A stretch of 64,000 nt of DNA from Amycolatopsis sp. NBC_01480 (GTDB lineage: Bacteria; Actinomycetota; Actinomycetes; Mycobacteriales; Pseudonocardiaceae). The position numbers were made by a program, and so were the translations under genes. Positions 36,095 through 44,284 of the stretch are shown in pieces; positions within the stretch are counted from its first letter, which is position 1, and every line of letters starts with the position of its first letter. A model generated the notes under the pieces. That model did not search any database. It worked only from the letters and a program-made list of their open reading frames with translations, and had not been told where the DNA came from. The stretch spans positions 9,176,001-9,240,000 of the forward strand of contig NZ_CP109442.1 in NCBI RefSeq assembly GCF_036227205.1, given 5' to 3'.

Positions 36095-36192
36095 ATGCCT
36101 CCTGGACAACTTTTATTGCCTCTCGGTTGACAGCGACGCTCGACCGGCCCCACACTCGGTGGCTATCCACACCAAACAGGCAGGAGCGCCGC

Positions 36193-36390
36193 ATGAGCGT
36201 GGAGCGCTTGAATCCCGGGACCCTGGCCGCGCCGGTGATGAACCTCTACTCCCAGGTCGCCGTGGGGTCGCCGGGGGCGCGGCTGGTGGCGATCGCCGGG
36301 CAGGTCGCCCTCGATTCCGACGGTGAGCTGGTCGGGGCGGGCGACCACGGGGCGCAGGCCGAGCAGGTCTTCCCCACCTGCTCGGAGTGA
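36193..36390 (+). pseudogene. RidA (YjgF) family gene fragment, N-terminal part
   Basis: 65 aa: MSVERLNPGTLAAPVMNLYS then VAIAGQVALDSDGELVGAGD and HGAQAEQVF, the opening half of a RidA-type enamine/imine deaminase. The normal continuation (helix, then the SRMDI-type active-site strand with Arg) is missing; after QVF the frame changes character and stops within six codons. It is joined to the C-terminal end of an unrelated hydrolase, which points to a deletion. Confidence 0.75.
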
Positions 36391-36653
36391 CCGATCCCGA
36401 GGAAATCGCCTGGCTGCAACAGCGATCCACCCCGATGCCGACCGCCACGCACACCCAGCCATTGCCCGAGCCAGCCGACGGCCTGCGCGTGCCCACCACG
36501 TACGTCCTCGGCGCCGCCCTGCCGTTTTTCGTGGACACCGCCAACGAGGCAGAGGCGGACGGCGTGCGGGTGGTGCGCTGGGACGACGCCGCTCATTACC
36601 TGCCGCTGCAATTCCCGTACCGCACGGCCGAACTGCTGCTCGGCCTCGCCTGA
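36378..36653 (+). pseudogene. Alpha/beta hydrolase fragment, C-terminal part
   Basis: About 90 aa: LLGVTDPEEIAWLQQRSTPM, VPTTYVLGAALPFFVDTANE and HYLPLQFPYRTAELLLG. The C-terminal His region (DAAHYLPLQFP) is the third residue of the triad; the nucleophile elbow and oxyanion half are absent. It starts directly where the RidA fragment ends, in another frame. The stop is 27 bases before the aldolase gene, which may once have been in its operon. Confidence 0.65.
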
Positions 36654-36679
36654 CCACCACCGTCCACAGAGGAGCAACG

Positions 36680-37453
36680 ATGACTTCGCCCGGCACGCTC
36701 GCCGTTCCGCCCGCGCCGCAGTTCGAGTCCGTCGAGGAGGAACGCCGGCACCGCAAGCAACGGCTGGCCGGCGCGCTGCGGGTGTTCGGCCGCCTCGGTT
36801 ACGACGAGGGCGTCGCCGGGCACATCACCGTGCGGGACCCGGGTGAGCCGGACACGTTCTGGGTCAACCCGTTCGGCGTTTCCTTCGGCCGGATCAGTGT
36901 CCGCGACCTCGTCCGCGTCGACTCGAAGGGCGACGTCGTCGAGGGCACCCGCGCGGTCAACCGGGGCGCTTTCGTGATCCACGGCGCGATCCACGAACGC
37001 CGCCCGGACGTCGTCGCGGCCGCGCACGCCCACTCCATCCACGGGCGCGCGCTCGCCGCCCTCGGCACTCCCCTGCGCCCGGTCGTGCAGGAGGCCTGCG
37101 CCTTCTACGATGACCAGAGCGTCTACACCGACTACAACGGCCTGGCCCTGGAAGAGGAAGAAGGCCACCGGATGGCCGAAGCCCTGGGCGGCAACCGGGC
37201 GGTCGTGCTGCAGAACCACGGCGTGATCACGGTCGGGCAGAGCATCGAAGAAGCGGCCTACTGGTTCGTCAGCTTCGACCGCGCCGCCCAGGTCCAGCTG
37301 CTCGCCGAGGCCGCGGGCACCCCCGCCTACCTCGACGACGAGCAGGCCCGGATCGCCCACCGCCAGTTCGGCAGCCCCAGGCTGGCCCGCTTCAGCTTCG
37401 AAATCCTATGGGACGACATCGTGCACGCCCAGCCGGACCTGCTCGACGAGTGA
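36680..37453 (+). CDS. Class II aldolase/adducin family protein
   Basis: 257 aa. Zn site AHAHSIHGRALAAL (two His) and NHGVITVGQSIEEAAYWF (third His) are intact, as is GYDEGVAGHITVRDPG at the N-terminus. Members act on fuculose-/ribulose-phosphate or bind without catalysis; this L-fuculose-like group is often annotated only to superfamily. ATG 36680 has AGAGGAG upstream. It is convergent with an XRE-cupin regulator and probably the last intact gene of a damaged operon (RidA-hydrolase remnant upstream). Confidence 0.87.
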   Translation: MTSPGTLAVPPAPQFESVEEERRHRKQRLAGALRVFGRLGYDEGVAGHITVRDPGEPDTFWVNPFGVSFGRISVRDLVRVDSKGDVVEGTRAVNRGAFVIHGAIHERRPDVVAAAHAHSIHGRALAALGTPLRPVVQEACAFYDDQSVYTDYNGLALEEEEGHRMAEALGGNRAVVLQNHGVITVGQSIEEAAYWFVSFDRAAQVQLLAEAAGTPAYLDDEQARIAHRQFGSPRLARFSFEILWDDIVHAQPDLLDE

Positions 37454-37456
37454 CCA

Positions 37457-37477
37457 GTGTGTCCGTTGTGGACACAC
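37457..37477. terminator. Hairpin between convergent genes
   Basis: GTGTGTCC (37457-37464) pairs with GGACACAC (37470-37477) across five bases, directly after one stop and six bases before the facing stop. Confidence 0.6.
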
Positions 37478-37482
37478 ACCGC

Positions 37483-38058
37483 TCAGCGGGGCACCGGGTG
37501 CCGCATCGGCATGGTGGCCGCGGTGGAGGCGATCAGCACGACCGCCGGCTCGCCCTCTGCGGCGGACAGGCGGTGCGACCGGGCCGAGTCGAAGTGGACG
37601 GAATCGCCGGCTGACAGCGTCTCCTTGCGCCCGTCGACGGTCAGCCGCACCGTGCCCGCCTCCACGTGCAGCCATTCCTCGCCGACGTGCTCGGCCACCT
37701 TGGTCGGCTTGCCGGGCGTCAGCTCGATCCGGACGACGGAGATCGTCGACCGCGGTCCGCTCAGCACGGTGTAACGGCCGTCCTGGCCGCGGTGCACCGG
37801 CGCGTCGCCCGCGCGGACGATCGACAGGTCGTCTTCCTCGTGTTCCTCGACCAGGTGGCTGACCGAAACGCCGTACACCCGCGCCAGCTGCAGCAGCGCA
37901 CCGATCGACGGCTGCCGCTCGCCCTTTTCCAGCCGGGACAGGTGCGGCGCGGAGATCCCGGTCTGCCCGGCGAGCGCGCTGAGCGTGAGCCCCCGCTGGC
38001 CGCGCAGCTCCCGCAGCCGTCCGCTCACCCGCAGGTCGACGTCGTCAACTTGTGCCAC
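37483..38058 (-). CDS. XRE family regulator with cupin domain
   Basis: About 191 aa. HTH_3 (about 10-65): LRGQRGLTLSALAGQTGISA then HLSRLEKGERQPSIGALLQL; cupin (about 115-185): KPTKVAEHVGEEWLHVEAGT and SVHFDSARSHRLSA. Same architecture as the regulator at 934-1497. It faces the class II aldolase gene and a damaged operon. The start is uncertain: GTG 38058 gives the natural HTH start, upstream in-frame codons lack a ribosome site. Confidence 0.83.
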   Translation of the reverse strand: MAQVDDVDLRVSGRLRELRGQRGLTLSALAGQTGISAPHLSRLEKGERQPSIGALLQLARVYGVSVSHLVEEHEEDDLSIVRAGDAPVHRGQDGRYTVLSGPRSTISVVRIELTPGKPTKVAEHVGEEWLHVEAGTVRLTVDGRKETLSAGDSVHFDSARSHRLSAAEGEPAVVLIASTAATMPMRHPVPR

Positions 38059-38215
38059 CCGGGTAACGGTACACGCCTCACGGGAAACAACTAGGCCATC
38101 TGCCGTACCGCGACTACGCCAAGAATCCACGTAACTTTAGTCGTGAATCCAACAAGAATGCCCAACATGGCGCTTGACCGCGCAGCATCCGACACGGATC
38201 CTGCACAGTGGATTA

Positions 38216-38307
38216 GAGCGTGTCTGGCAAAGGTTGCGGGTCGCTGTGCGGCGGGCTGGCTCGGTGTAGCGGCGGCAGCCGCGAGACCGGCTTTCTCAGA
38301 CACGCGC
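38216..38307. mobile_element. 92-bp MITE-like element with terminal inverted repeats
   Basis: Left end GAGCGTGTCTGGCAAAG and right end (read inward) GCGCGTGTCTGAGAAAG match at 9 contiguous bases (GCGTGTCTG) and then at AAAG. TA dinucleotides flank both sides (38214-38215 and 38308-38309) as a possible target duplication, as in IS427/IS5-type elements. No gene fits inside. It lies 41 bases upstream of the alpha-galactosidase start, so it may contribute promoter sequence. Confidence 0.55.
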
Positions 38308-38348
38308 TAGTCCTCCTGCCTCACACCGACGTCCGGCCGGGAGCCGCC

Positions 38349-39935
38349 ATGCGCAGATTCTTCGCCGTCCTCGCCACCGCCCTCGTCGCGGCCGGGCTGG
38401 TCAGCCCGCCCGCCGAGGCCCTCGAGAACGGCCTCGCCCGCACACCCCCGATGGGGTGGAACACCTGGAACACCTTCCAGTGCAACATCAACGAGACCCT
38501 GATCAAGCAGACCACCGACCTGATGGTCAGCTCCGGGATGCGCGACCGCGGCTACAACTACGTCAACCTGGACGACTGCTGGATGACGCAGAACCGGGAC
38601 GGCGCGGGCAACCTGGTCGCCGATCCGGCGAAGTTCCCCAGCGGCCTCAAGGCCCTCGGCGACTACATCCACGCGCGCGGGATGAAGTTCGGGATCTACG
38701 AGAGCGCGGGATCCGAGACCTGCCAGCACTTCCCGGGCAGCCTCGGCCACGAGCAGGCCGACGCGAACAGCTTCGCGAGCTGGGGCGTCGACTACCTCAA
38801 GTACGACAATTGCGGCAGCCCGTCCGGCGAGACGCAGCAGGACTACGTCAAGCGCTACTCGGCGATGCGCGACGCGCTCAAGGCCACCGGCCGCCCGATC
38901 GCCTACAGCATCTGCGAATGGGGCAACTTCAGCCCGTCTTCGTGGGCGCCCGACGTCGGCAACCTGTGGCGCACCACCGGCGACATCAGCAGCAACTGGG
39001 GCAGCGTCGACTCGCTCTACCACCAGAACGTCGGCCTGGCTTCGGCCGCGAAACCCGGCGCCTGGAACGACCCCGACATGCTGGAAGTCGGCAACGGCAT
39101 GGGCTTCCAGGAGGACCGCGCCCACTTCTCGCTCTGGGCCGCGATGGCCGCGCCGCTGATCGCCGGCGCCGACCTCCGTTCCGCCAGCGCCGCCACGTTC
39201 TCCACTTACTTGAACAGCGACGTCATCGCGCTCGACCAGGACCCGCTGGGCAAGCAGGCCACCCGGATCTCGTCGTCCGGCGGGCTCGACGTGCTGGCGA
39301 AACCGCTCCAGGGCGGTGACGTCGCGGTTGTGCTGTTCAACGAAAACAGCGGCACGCGCACGGTTTCGACGACGGCCGCCGCGGCGGGGCTGCCCGCTGC
39401 GGCGAACTACCGGCTGGCCAACCTGTGGTCGAAGGAGCTGACCACGAGCACCGGCACGATCAGCGCGAACGTCGCCTCGCACAGCACGGTGGTCTACCGC
39501 GTGACGCCCAACGCGAGCGGCAGCAGCATCGGCACGGCCCACCCGTTGCAGGGCGCGTCTTCGTCGCGCTGCATGGACATCAACGGCAACGTCACCACAC
39601 CCGGCACCAAGGTCGACATCTGGGACTGCGACGGCGGGCCGAACCAGTCCTGGACGCTCACCAGCGCCGGCGAGCTGAAGGCCAACGGCCTCTGCCTCGA
39701 CGCCGACGGGGGCGGCACCAGCGCCGGCACCAAGCTCATCGCCTGGACCTGTCACGGCGGCGCGAACCAGCAGTTCAAGCTCAACCCGGACGGCTCGATC
39801 ACCGGCACGCAGACCGGCTTGTGCGTCGACGTCACCGGCGGCGACCAGTCGTCCGGGAACGTCAACGGCGTCCAGCTCGAACTCTGGGGCTGCAACGACG
39901 ACGCGAACCAGAACTGGACGCTCAAAACCCCGTAA
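38349..39935 (+). CDS. Secreted alpha-galactosidase (GH27) with ricin B lectin domain
   Basis: 528 aa. Sec signal about 1-24 (MRRFFAVLATALVAAGLVSP). GH27 barrel about 28-300: TPPMGWNTWNTFQCNIN, NLDDCWM, VDYLKYDNCG (nucleophile Asp) and WNDPDMLEVGN (acid/base Asp). A C-terminal beta sandwich (about 305-400) leads to a ricin-type trefoil (about 405-528) with three Q-x-W/F repeats: PNQSWTL, ANQQFKL, ANQNWTL. It releases terminal alpha-galactose from galactomannans or galacto-oligosaccharides outside the cell; the lectin domain likely holds it on polysaccharide. ATG 38349 has GGGAG upstream. Confidence 0.93.
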   Translation: MRRFFAVLATALVAAGLVSPPAEALENGLARTPPMGWNTWNTFQCNINETLIKQTTDLMVSSGMRDRGYNYVNLDDCWMTQNRDGAGNLVADPAKFPSGLKALGDYIHARGMKFGIYESAGSETCQHFPGSLGHEQADANSFASWGVDYLKYDNCGSPSGETQQDYVKRYSAMRDALKATGRPIAYSICEWGNFSPSSWAPDVGNLWRTTGDISSNWGSVDSLYHQNVGLASAAKPGAWNDPDMLEVGNGMGFQEDRAHFSLWAAMAAPLIAGADLRSASAATFSTYLNSDVIALDQDPLGKQATRISSSGGLDVLAKPLQGGDVAVVLFNENSGTRTVSTTAAAAGLPAAANYRLANLWSKELTTSTGTISANVASHSTVVYRVTPNASGSSIGTAHPLQGASSSRCMDINGNVTTPGTKVDIWDCDGGPNQSWTLTSAGELKANGLCLDADGGGTSAGTKLIAWTCHGGANQQFKLNPDGSITGTQTGLCVDVTGGDQSSGNVNGVQLELWGCNDDANQNWTLKTP

Positions 39936-39955
39936 GGTCCTTCGCCCGCACCGCG

Positions 39956-40255
39956 TCAGTGGAGGATCTGCATACCGCCGAAGATCACGACCAGCAGGGC
40001 GCCCGCGCCGAAGCCCGCCAGGAGCGCGAGGCCGAACCTGGGGCGGAGCCGGACCCCCGCGTACGCCAGGCCCAGCGTGAACATCAGCCAGGCGCCCATG
40101 AGCGCGACATTCGTCATCATCGTGCCGCTGAGTTCGAACGCGCCTTTCGCGCCGCCGGCGACGACCAAGGCGAAAACGACCGAGACTCCCATTGTCGCCA
40201 GCCGGCTCTTGGCCAGTCCGGCGCTCGGCATCCGGTGCGGGTGATTACGCTCCAT
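39956..40255 (-). CDS. Small membrane protein
   Basis: 99 aa, three hydrophobic helices (about 22-40, 49-66, 74-94). AGGAGG seven bases before ATG 40255 makes the start clear. No known family. It sits between the alpha-galactosidase (convergent) and a secreted protease gene on its own strand. Confidence 0.75.
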   Translation of the reverse strand: MERNHPHRMPSAGLAKSRLATMGVSVVFALVVAGGAKGAFELSGTMMTNVALMGAWLMFTLGLAYAGVRLRPRFGLALLAGFGAGALLVVIFGGMQILH

Positions 40256-40351
40256 GGTGACCTCCTGGTCGGCTGTCACCAGTCTCACACGGTTTCCGCT
40301 TGATGTTCCTTACCGCGCGGTTACGGGCATTCGGCCACCACGGAAGCGAAA

Positions 40352-41389
40352 TCAGTAAATGGCGACGCCGTACGCGTTCAGCGCCTCGGTCACCGGCTGG
40401 TAGAACGAATTCCCGCCGCTGGTGCAGTTTCCGCTGCCGCCCGAGGTCAGGCCGAGCGCGGTGTTGTTGGCGAACAGCGAGCCGCCGCTGTCGCCGCCTT
40501 CGACGCACACGGTGGTCGCGATCATGCCGGTCACCGTGGTGCCGTCGCTGTAGTTCACCGTGGTGTTGAGCCCGGTGACCTTGCCGGTGTGGAAGTGCGA
40601 GGTGCTGCCGGTGCGCCCGACGGTCTGCCCGACCACCGGGGTGCCCGCGTTCGCGATGTCGCGCAGCGTGCCGTTGTACAGGTCGACCGAGCCTGGGCGG
40701 TCGGTGGTGGCCGTGTACTGGAACAGCGAGTAGTCGTTGCCGGGGAAGCTGGTGCCGACGCGGGAGGCGATCGTCTTGCCGCTCGAATCGGCCCAGGTCG
40801 AGGCGACGTTGCCGCAGTGGCCGGCGGTGAGCAGGTACGCCGTGCTGGTGCCGGGCTTCTTCACGTTGAAGCCCAGCGAACACCGGACCCCGCCGCCGAT
40901 GATGGCGTCGCCGCCGGCGATCGTGGTGCGGTACTCGCCTTTCACCTGCTGCAGCCGCGCGGTGTCACCGAGGGAGGCGACCACGGACTTCAGCCGCTCG
41001 AGGTTCGCCGGGCCCACGCTGTCGTCGGCGGACACCACGACCTGGTCGGTCACCGGGTCGATGGCCCAGGCCGTGCCGGGAATCGTCGCGCTCCGGCGCA
41101 GCGTGTCGAGGCTGCGGTCCAGTGCCGCCCCGCCGTGCTGGACGAATTTGGGCTCCGCTCCCCCGGCGCGTACGGCCTGTGCGCCGGCCTCGTCGGTCAC
41201 CGTCACCACGAGCTTGCCCGCGCCGTCCAGGTAGGAGCCGGCGCTGGTGCCGCCCAGTTGCGCCGACAGCTCGGCGGCCGACCGGACGGGATCCGGCGCG
41301 GCCTGGCCGGCCGGTGCGAAAAGGGTGCCGCTCGCGACCAGAGCGGCGGTCAGTACCGCGATTTTGGCTGATGAAACGGCCGTACCCAT
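40352..41389 (-). CDS. Secreted streptogrisin-like serine protease (S1 family)
   Basis: 345 aa: signal peptide (about 1-30), propeptide (about 31-160, containing GDTARLQQVKGEYRTTIAGG before the mature start IIGGGVRC) and a chymotrypsin-fold protease. Catalytic triad is visible: His in TAGHCG, Asp in GNDYSLFQY, Ser in GGDSGGSL. Cysteine pairs CSLGF/HCG and CVEGGDSGG/NCTSGG fit family disulfides. It is a self-processing extracellular protease. GAGGAGGC before ATG 41389 supports the start. Confidence 0.93.
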   Translation of the reverse strand: MGTAVSSAKIAVLTAALVASGTLFAPAGQAAPDPVRSAAELSAQLGGTSAGSYLDGAGKLVVTVTDEAGAQAVRAGGAEPKFVQHGGAALDRSLDTLRRSATIPGTAWAIDPVTDQVVVSADDSVGPANLERLKSVVASLGDTARLQQVKGEYRTTIAGGDAIIGGGVRCSLGFNVKKPGTSTAYLLTAGHCGNVASTWADSSGKTIASRVGTSFPGNDYSLFQYTATTDRPGSVDLYNGTLRDIANAGTPVVGQTVGRTGSTSHFHTGKVTGLNTTVNYSDGTTVTGMIATTVCVEGGDSGGSLFANNTALGLTSGGSGNCTSGGNSFYQPVTEALNAYGVAIY

Positions 41390-41552
41390 GATGCCTCCTC
41401 GACAAGGGACCGGCGCACCGGGAAACACGGTGCGCCGGGCGAGAACTGCTAATTTTTATTAGCCAGCATTGGTTCGAGCCAGTTCACGGTACGGTCGGCG
41501 CGGACCCGCGAATACCGACGAAAGGCGGCATTGCGGGAAACGCGTTCTCGGC

Positions 41553-43127
41553 TCAGGAAGCGATGAAGGTGGTGGAGTGCCAGCCGGTGGCGCCGTTCGG
41601 GACGGTGCCCGCGCGCGCGTCGGTCTGGGTGTAGCCGGTCTTGTCGGTCGCGCGCACGAAAACCTGGTGTGTGCCCGGCTTCACGGTGATCTGCGCCCAC
41701 CACATCCGCCAGGTGTTCACGTTCACCTCGGCCGACAGCATCACCGGCTGCCACTCGCCGTTGTCGACCTTGATCTCGACCCGCTCGATCCCCCGGAACT
41801 GCGCCCACGCGATCCCGGACAGCCGCACCGCGCCCGAGGACACCGTGTCGAAGCCCTTGGGCATGTCGATCCGCGACTCGGTTTTGATCGGCGCCTGCTC
41901 GCTCCAGCTGCGCTTGAGCCAGTACGCCTGCCGCGCTTTCCACGTGGTCACTTCGATGTCCACGATCCATTTCGTGGCCGACACATACCCATACAGCCCC
42001 GGTGTCACCAGCCGTGCCGGGAACCCGTGCTCCAGCGGCAACGGCTCGCGGTTCATCCCGATCGCCAGCATCGCGCCCCGCCCCCGGTCCAGCGCCGCCG
42101 CGACCGGGGTACCCGACGTCCAGCCGTCCACACTCGTGCAGAACAGCTGCTCCGCCCCGGGCCGCACCCCGGCTTCCGCCAGCAGGTCCGCCAGGTCCAC
42201 GCCGATGAAGTTCGACGTCGACACGTAGGTGCCACCGACCTCATTGGACACACACGTCATGGTGATCGTCCGCTCGGTCAGCGGCCGGTTGCGGATGTCG
42301 CCGTAGCCGTACCGCATTTCCCGGTCCACCATGCCGTGGATCCGCAGCGCCCAGTCCTCGGTGCGCACCTGCGGCACCGACAGCGCCGTGTCCACCCGGT
42401 AGAAGGCCGGATTCGGCGTCAGGAACGACGGCGTGCCCAGCTTCGTGAAGTCCGCGTCCGCCGGAATGGGCGGCGCCGCGACCGCGGGCGTGAGCGTCCC
42501 GACCGCCGCGCGGGACGCCGTCGCGTCGCGGGTCCCGCTGATCAGCTGACCCGCCCCGGCGAACACCCCCGCCCCGACGACCACACCGGCCCCGCCCAGC
42601 AGGAACGACCGCCGTGACGCGCCCTCCCCCGCGACCACCGCGTGCTTGCGCGGCGCCAGCCGGTGCAGCACCACGAACACCGCCACCCCCACCACCAGGC
42701 TCGCCAACGGCGCCAGCAGCGCCACCGCCGTCAGGTCCGGCCGCTCGTACACCGCGAACCCGCCCACCAGCCCGAACAGCCCGACGATCGCCACCCCCGG
42801 CCACCGCGAACGCGCCGACACCACCCCGGCCAGCGCCGAGACCACCACCATCACCGCCGCCATGGAGCCGAGCAGCACGACCTTGTCGTAGGTGCCGAAC
42901 GTCCGCACCGCGAAGTCCTTGAGCTGCACCGGAGTCAGGTCGATCGCCCCGTTGCCCACCGCCAGGTACGGCGAGGCGTTGATGCTGATGAACCCCGCCA
43001 CCAGATGCCCCGCCGCCAGCGCGGCCAGCAGCGCCAGCACCCCGCACCACCCCGCCGACGGCAGCCGCAACCGCACCCGATCACGCGGCACAGGAGTCTC
43101 CGGAGGGCTGATCTCGGTAGCGGTCAT
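41553..43127 (-). CDS. Membrane-anchored sulfite oxidase-fold molybdopterin oxidoreductase
   Basis: 524 aa. Four to five helices (about 25-195), then a twin-Arg-like RRSFLLGGAGVVVGAGVFAG signal-anchor. The Moco domain follows: RIHGMVDREMRYGYGDI, TMTCVSNEVGG whose Cys is the Mo ligand, and GVDLADLLAEAGV. The last 100 residues are the Ig-like Mo-co dimerisation domain (VRLSGIAWAQFRGIERVEIK). Natural substrate of this actinobacterial group is unknown. ATG 43127 or 43136 are both possible starts; neither has a strong ribosome site. Confidence 0.9.
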   Translation of the reverse strand: MTATEISPPETPVPRDRVRLRLPSAGWCGVLALLAALAAGHLVAGFISINASPYLAVGNGAIDLTPVQLKDFAVRTFGTYDKVVLLGSMAAVMVVVSALAGVVSARSRWPGVAIVGLFGLVGGFAVYERPDLTAVALLAPLASLVVGVAVFVVLHRLAPRKHAVVAGEGASRRSFLLGGAGVVVGAGVFAGAGQLISGTRDATASRAAVGTLTPAVAAPPIPADADFTKLGTPSFLTPNPAFYRVDTALSVPQVRTEDWALRIHGMVDREMRYGYGDIRNRPLTERTITMTCVSNEVGGTYVSTSNFIGVDLADLLAEAGVRPGAEQLFCTSVDGWTSGTPVAAALDRGRGAMLAIGMNREPLPLEHGFPARLVTPGLYGYVSATKWIVDIEVTTWKARQAYWLKRSWSEQAPIKTESRIDMPKGFDTVSSGAVRLSGIAWAQFRGIERVEIKVDNGEWQPVMLSAEVNVNTWRMWWAQITVKPGTHQVFVRATDKTGYTQTDARAGTVPNGATGWHSTTFIAS

Positions 43128-43174
43128 GCAGGACATTCGGTTCCGGCGGCCGTTCGGATTGGCCGCCCGGTCGG

Positions 43175-43588
43175 TCAGCCTGCGGGTTGGATGAGTTCCA
43201 GCAGATTGCCTTCCGGGTCTTTGACGTACGCGAAGCTCGCGCCCGCGCGCGCAGCGGGTCCCGGCTCCGACACGGCCGTGGCCCCTGCGGCGAGGATGGC
43301 GGCGAACGACTTGGCGAGGTTGTCGACGTAGAGCGCCCAGTGGAAGTAGCCCTGCACTCCGGCGCCGTCGAAGGCGTCGGCGAATTCCTGCGGCTTCGAG
43401 CCGCTTCGTTCGATCAGCTCGATCTTCAGGCCGTCGGGAGCGCGCAGGATCACGGTGCGGACGCCCGCGTCGGGCAGTTCGAGGTGCTCTTCGACCTCCG
43501 TCAGGCCGAGCGCGTCGCCGTAAAACTTCTTCTGCACGTCGAGGTCCGCGACCGAGAGGCCGACGTGGTCGAAGCGAGCCGCGGTCAT
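43175..43588 (-). CDS. VOC family glyoxalase-like protein
   Basis: 137 aa with two beta-alpha-beta-beta-beta modules: FDHVGLSVADLDVQKKFYGD at the N-terminus and YFHWALYVDNLAKSF to KDPEGNLLELIQPAG at the C-terminus. The His5-type and Glu residues (DHVGLS, LLELIQ) suggest a metal site. Activity (isomerase, dioxygenase or antibiotic binding) is not predictable. It is divergent from the TetR gene across a 40-bp palindromic operator, so the TetR protein most likely controls it. Confidence 0.88.
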   Translation of the reverse strand: MTAARFDHVGLSVADLDVQKKFYGDALGLTEVEEHLELPDAGVRTVILRAPDGLKIELIERSGSKPQEFADAFDGAGVQGYFHWALYVDNLAKSFAAILAAGATAVSEPGPAARAGASFAYVKDPEGNLLELIQPAG

Positions 43589-43599
43589 CGCGACCGCCC

Positions 43600-43639
43600 G
43601 AGGTAAATGACATTAACCATGGTAAGTGATGTTAACCTC
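43600..43639. promoter_or_regulatory. 40-bp imperfect palindromic operator between VOC and TetR genes
   Basis: Centred on CCATGG, with 14 of 20 positions symmetric. It also contains two 17-bp direct copies of the form GGTAANTGANNTTAACC (43602-43618 and 43621-43637). It fills almost the whole 56-base divergent gap, so a bound TetR dimer or tetramer would cover both promoters. Confidence 0.7.
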
Positions 43640-43644
43640 GACCG

Positions 43645-44262
43645 GTGACCGAACGCAAGCCCCGGCCGACCGGCCGGCACCACGGCGACCTCCGCAACGC
43701 GCTGGAGTCCGCGGCCCTGGAACTGATCGCCGAGAACGGCCCGCGCGGGTTCACCCTCGCCGAAGCGTGCCGTCGGGCCGGGGTGAGTGTGGCCGCGCCG
43801 TACAAGCACTTCGCGGACCGTGACGCGCTGCTGGCGGCTCTCGCGGAGCGCGGCTACGACGAGCAGCGACGCCGCTTCAGCGCGGCCCTCGCCTCCGCCG
43901 GCGATCCCGTCGAACAGATGGCGCGCTTCGCGGCGGCGTACGTGAGGTTCGCCGTCGAGGAGCGCGGCCTGTTCGAGGCGACCTTCAGCGCAGGCCTGGA
44001 CAAGTCCCGCTACCCGGCCCTCGCCGAGGCCGGCGAACGGCTGCTGCTGGTCCTGCACGACGCGGCGGCACAGCTGCGGCCCGGCGAGAAGCAGGCCCTC
44101 GGTCTCGTCCACGCGGTCGCCGCCACTGCGCACGGTTTCGCCGCCTTCGTGCTCGAGGGGATCTATTCCTCGGCTCGGGAAGCGGAGGCCCAAGCCTCGA
44201 ACGCGGCCCGCCTCATCTCGGCGAGCCAGGACCCAGGGCTCGTGAGTGTTCAGGACGGTTAG
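43645..44262 (+). CDS. TetR/AcrR family transcriptional regulator
   Basis: 205 aa. HTH (about 12-60): FTLAEACRRAGVSVAAPYKH is the recognition segment. C-terminal ligand domain with ALGLVHAVAATAHGFAAFV, as in TetR_C_13-type regulators. Start GTG 43645. The last codons (LVSVQDG and stop) lie inside the left arm and centre of the 46-bp palindromic element, so the element supplies the natural stop. Confidence 0.9.
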   Translation: MTERKPRPTGRHHGDLRNALESAALELIAENGPRGFTLAEACRRAGVSVAAPYKHFADRDALLAALAERGYDEQRRRFSAALASAGDPVEQMARFAAAYVRFAVEERGLFEATFSAGLDKSRYPALAEAGERLLLVLHDAAAQLRPGEKQALGLVHAVAATAHGFAAFVLEGIYSSAREAEAQASNAARLISASQDPGLVSVQDG

Positions 44263-44284
44263 AACCGTCCTAGACACTCACGAG
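44239..44284. repeat. 46-bp palindromic element, copy 2
   Basis: Outer arms CTCGTGAGTGTT / GACACTCACGAG (one G-T pair) and inner arms GGACGGTT / AACCGTCC, centre AG, same length and layout as 7310-7355. The TetR stop TAG falls on its centre and the P450 stop TGA in its right arm. Confidence 0.85.
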
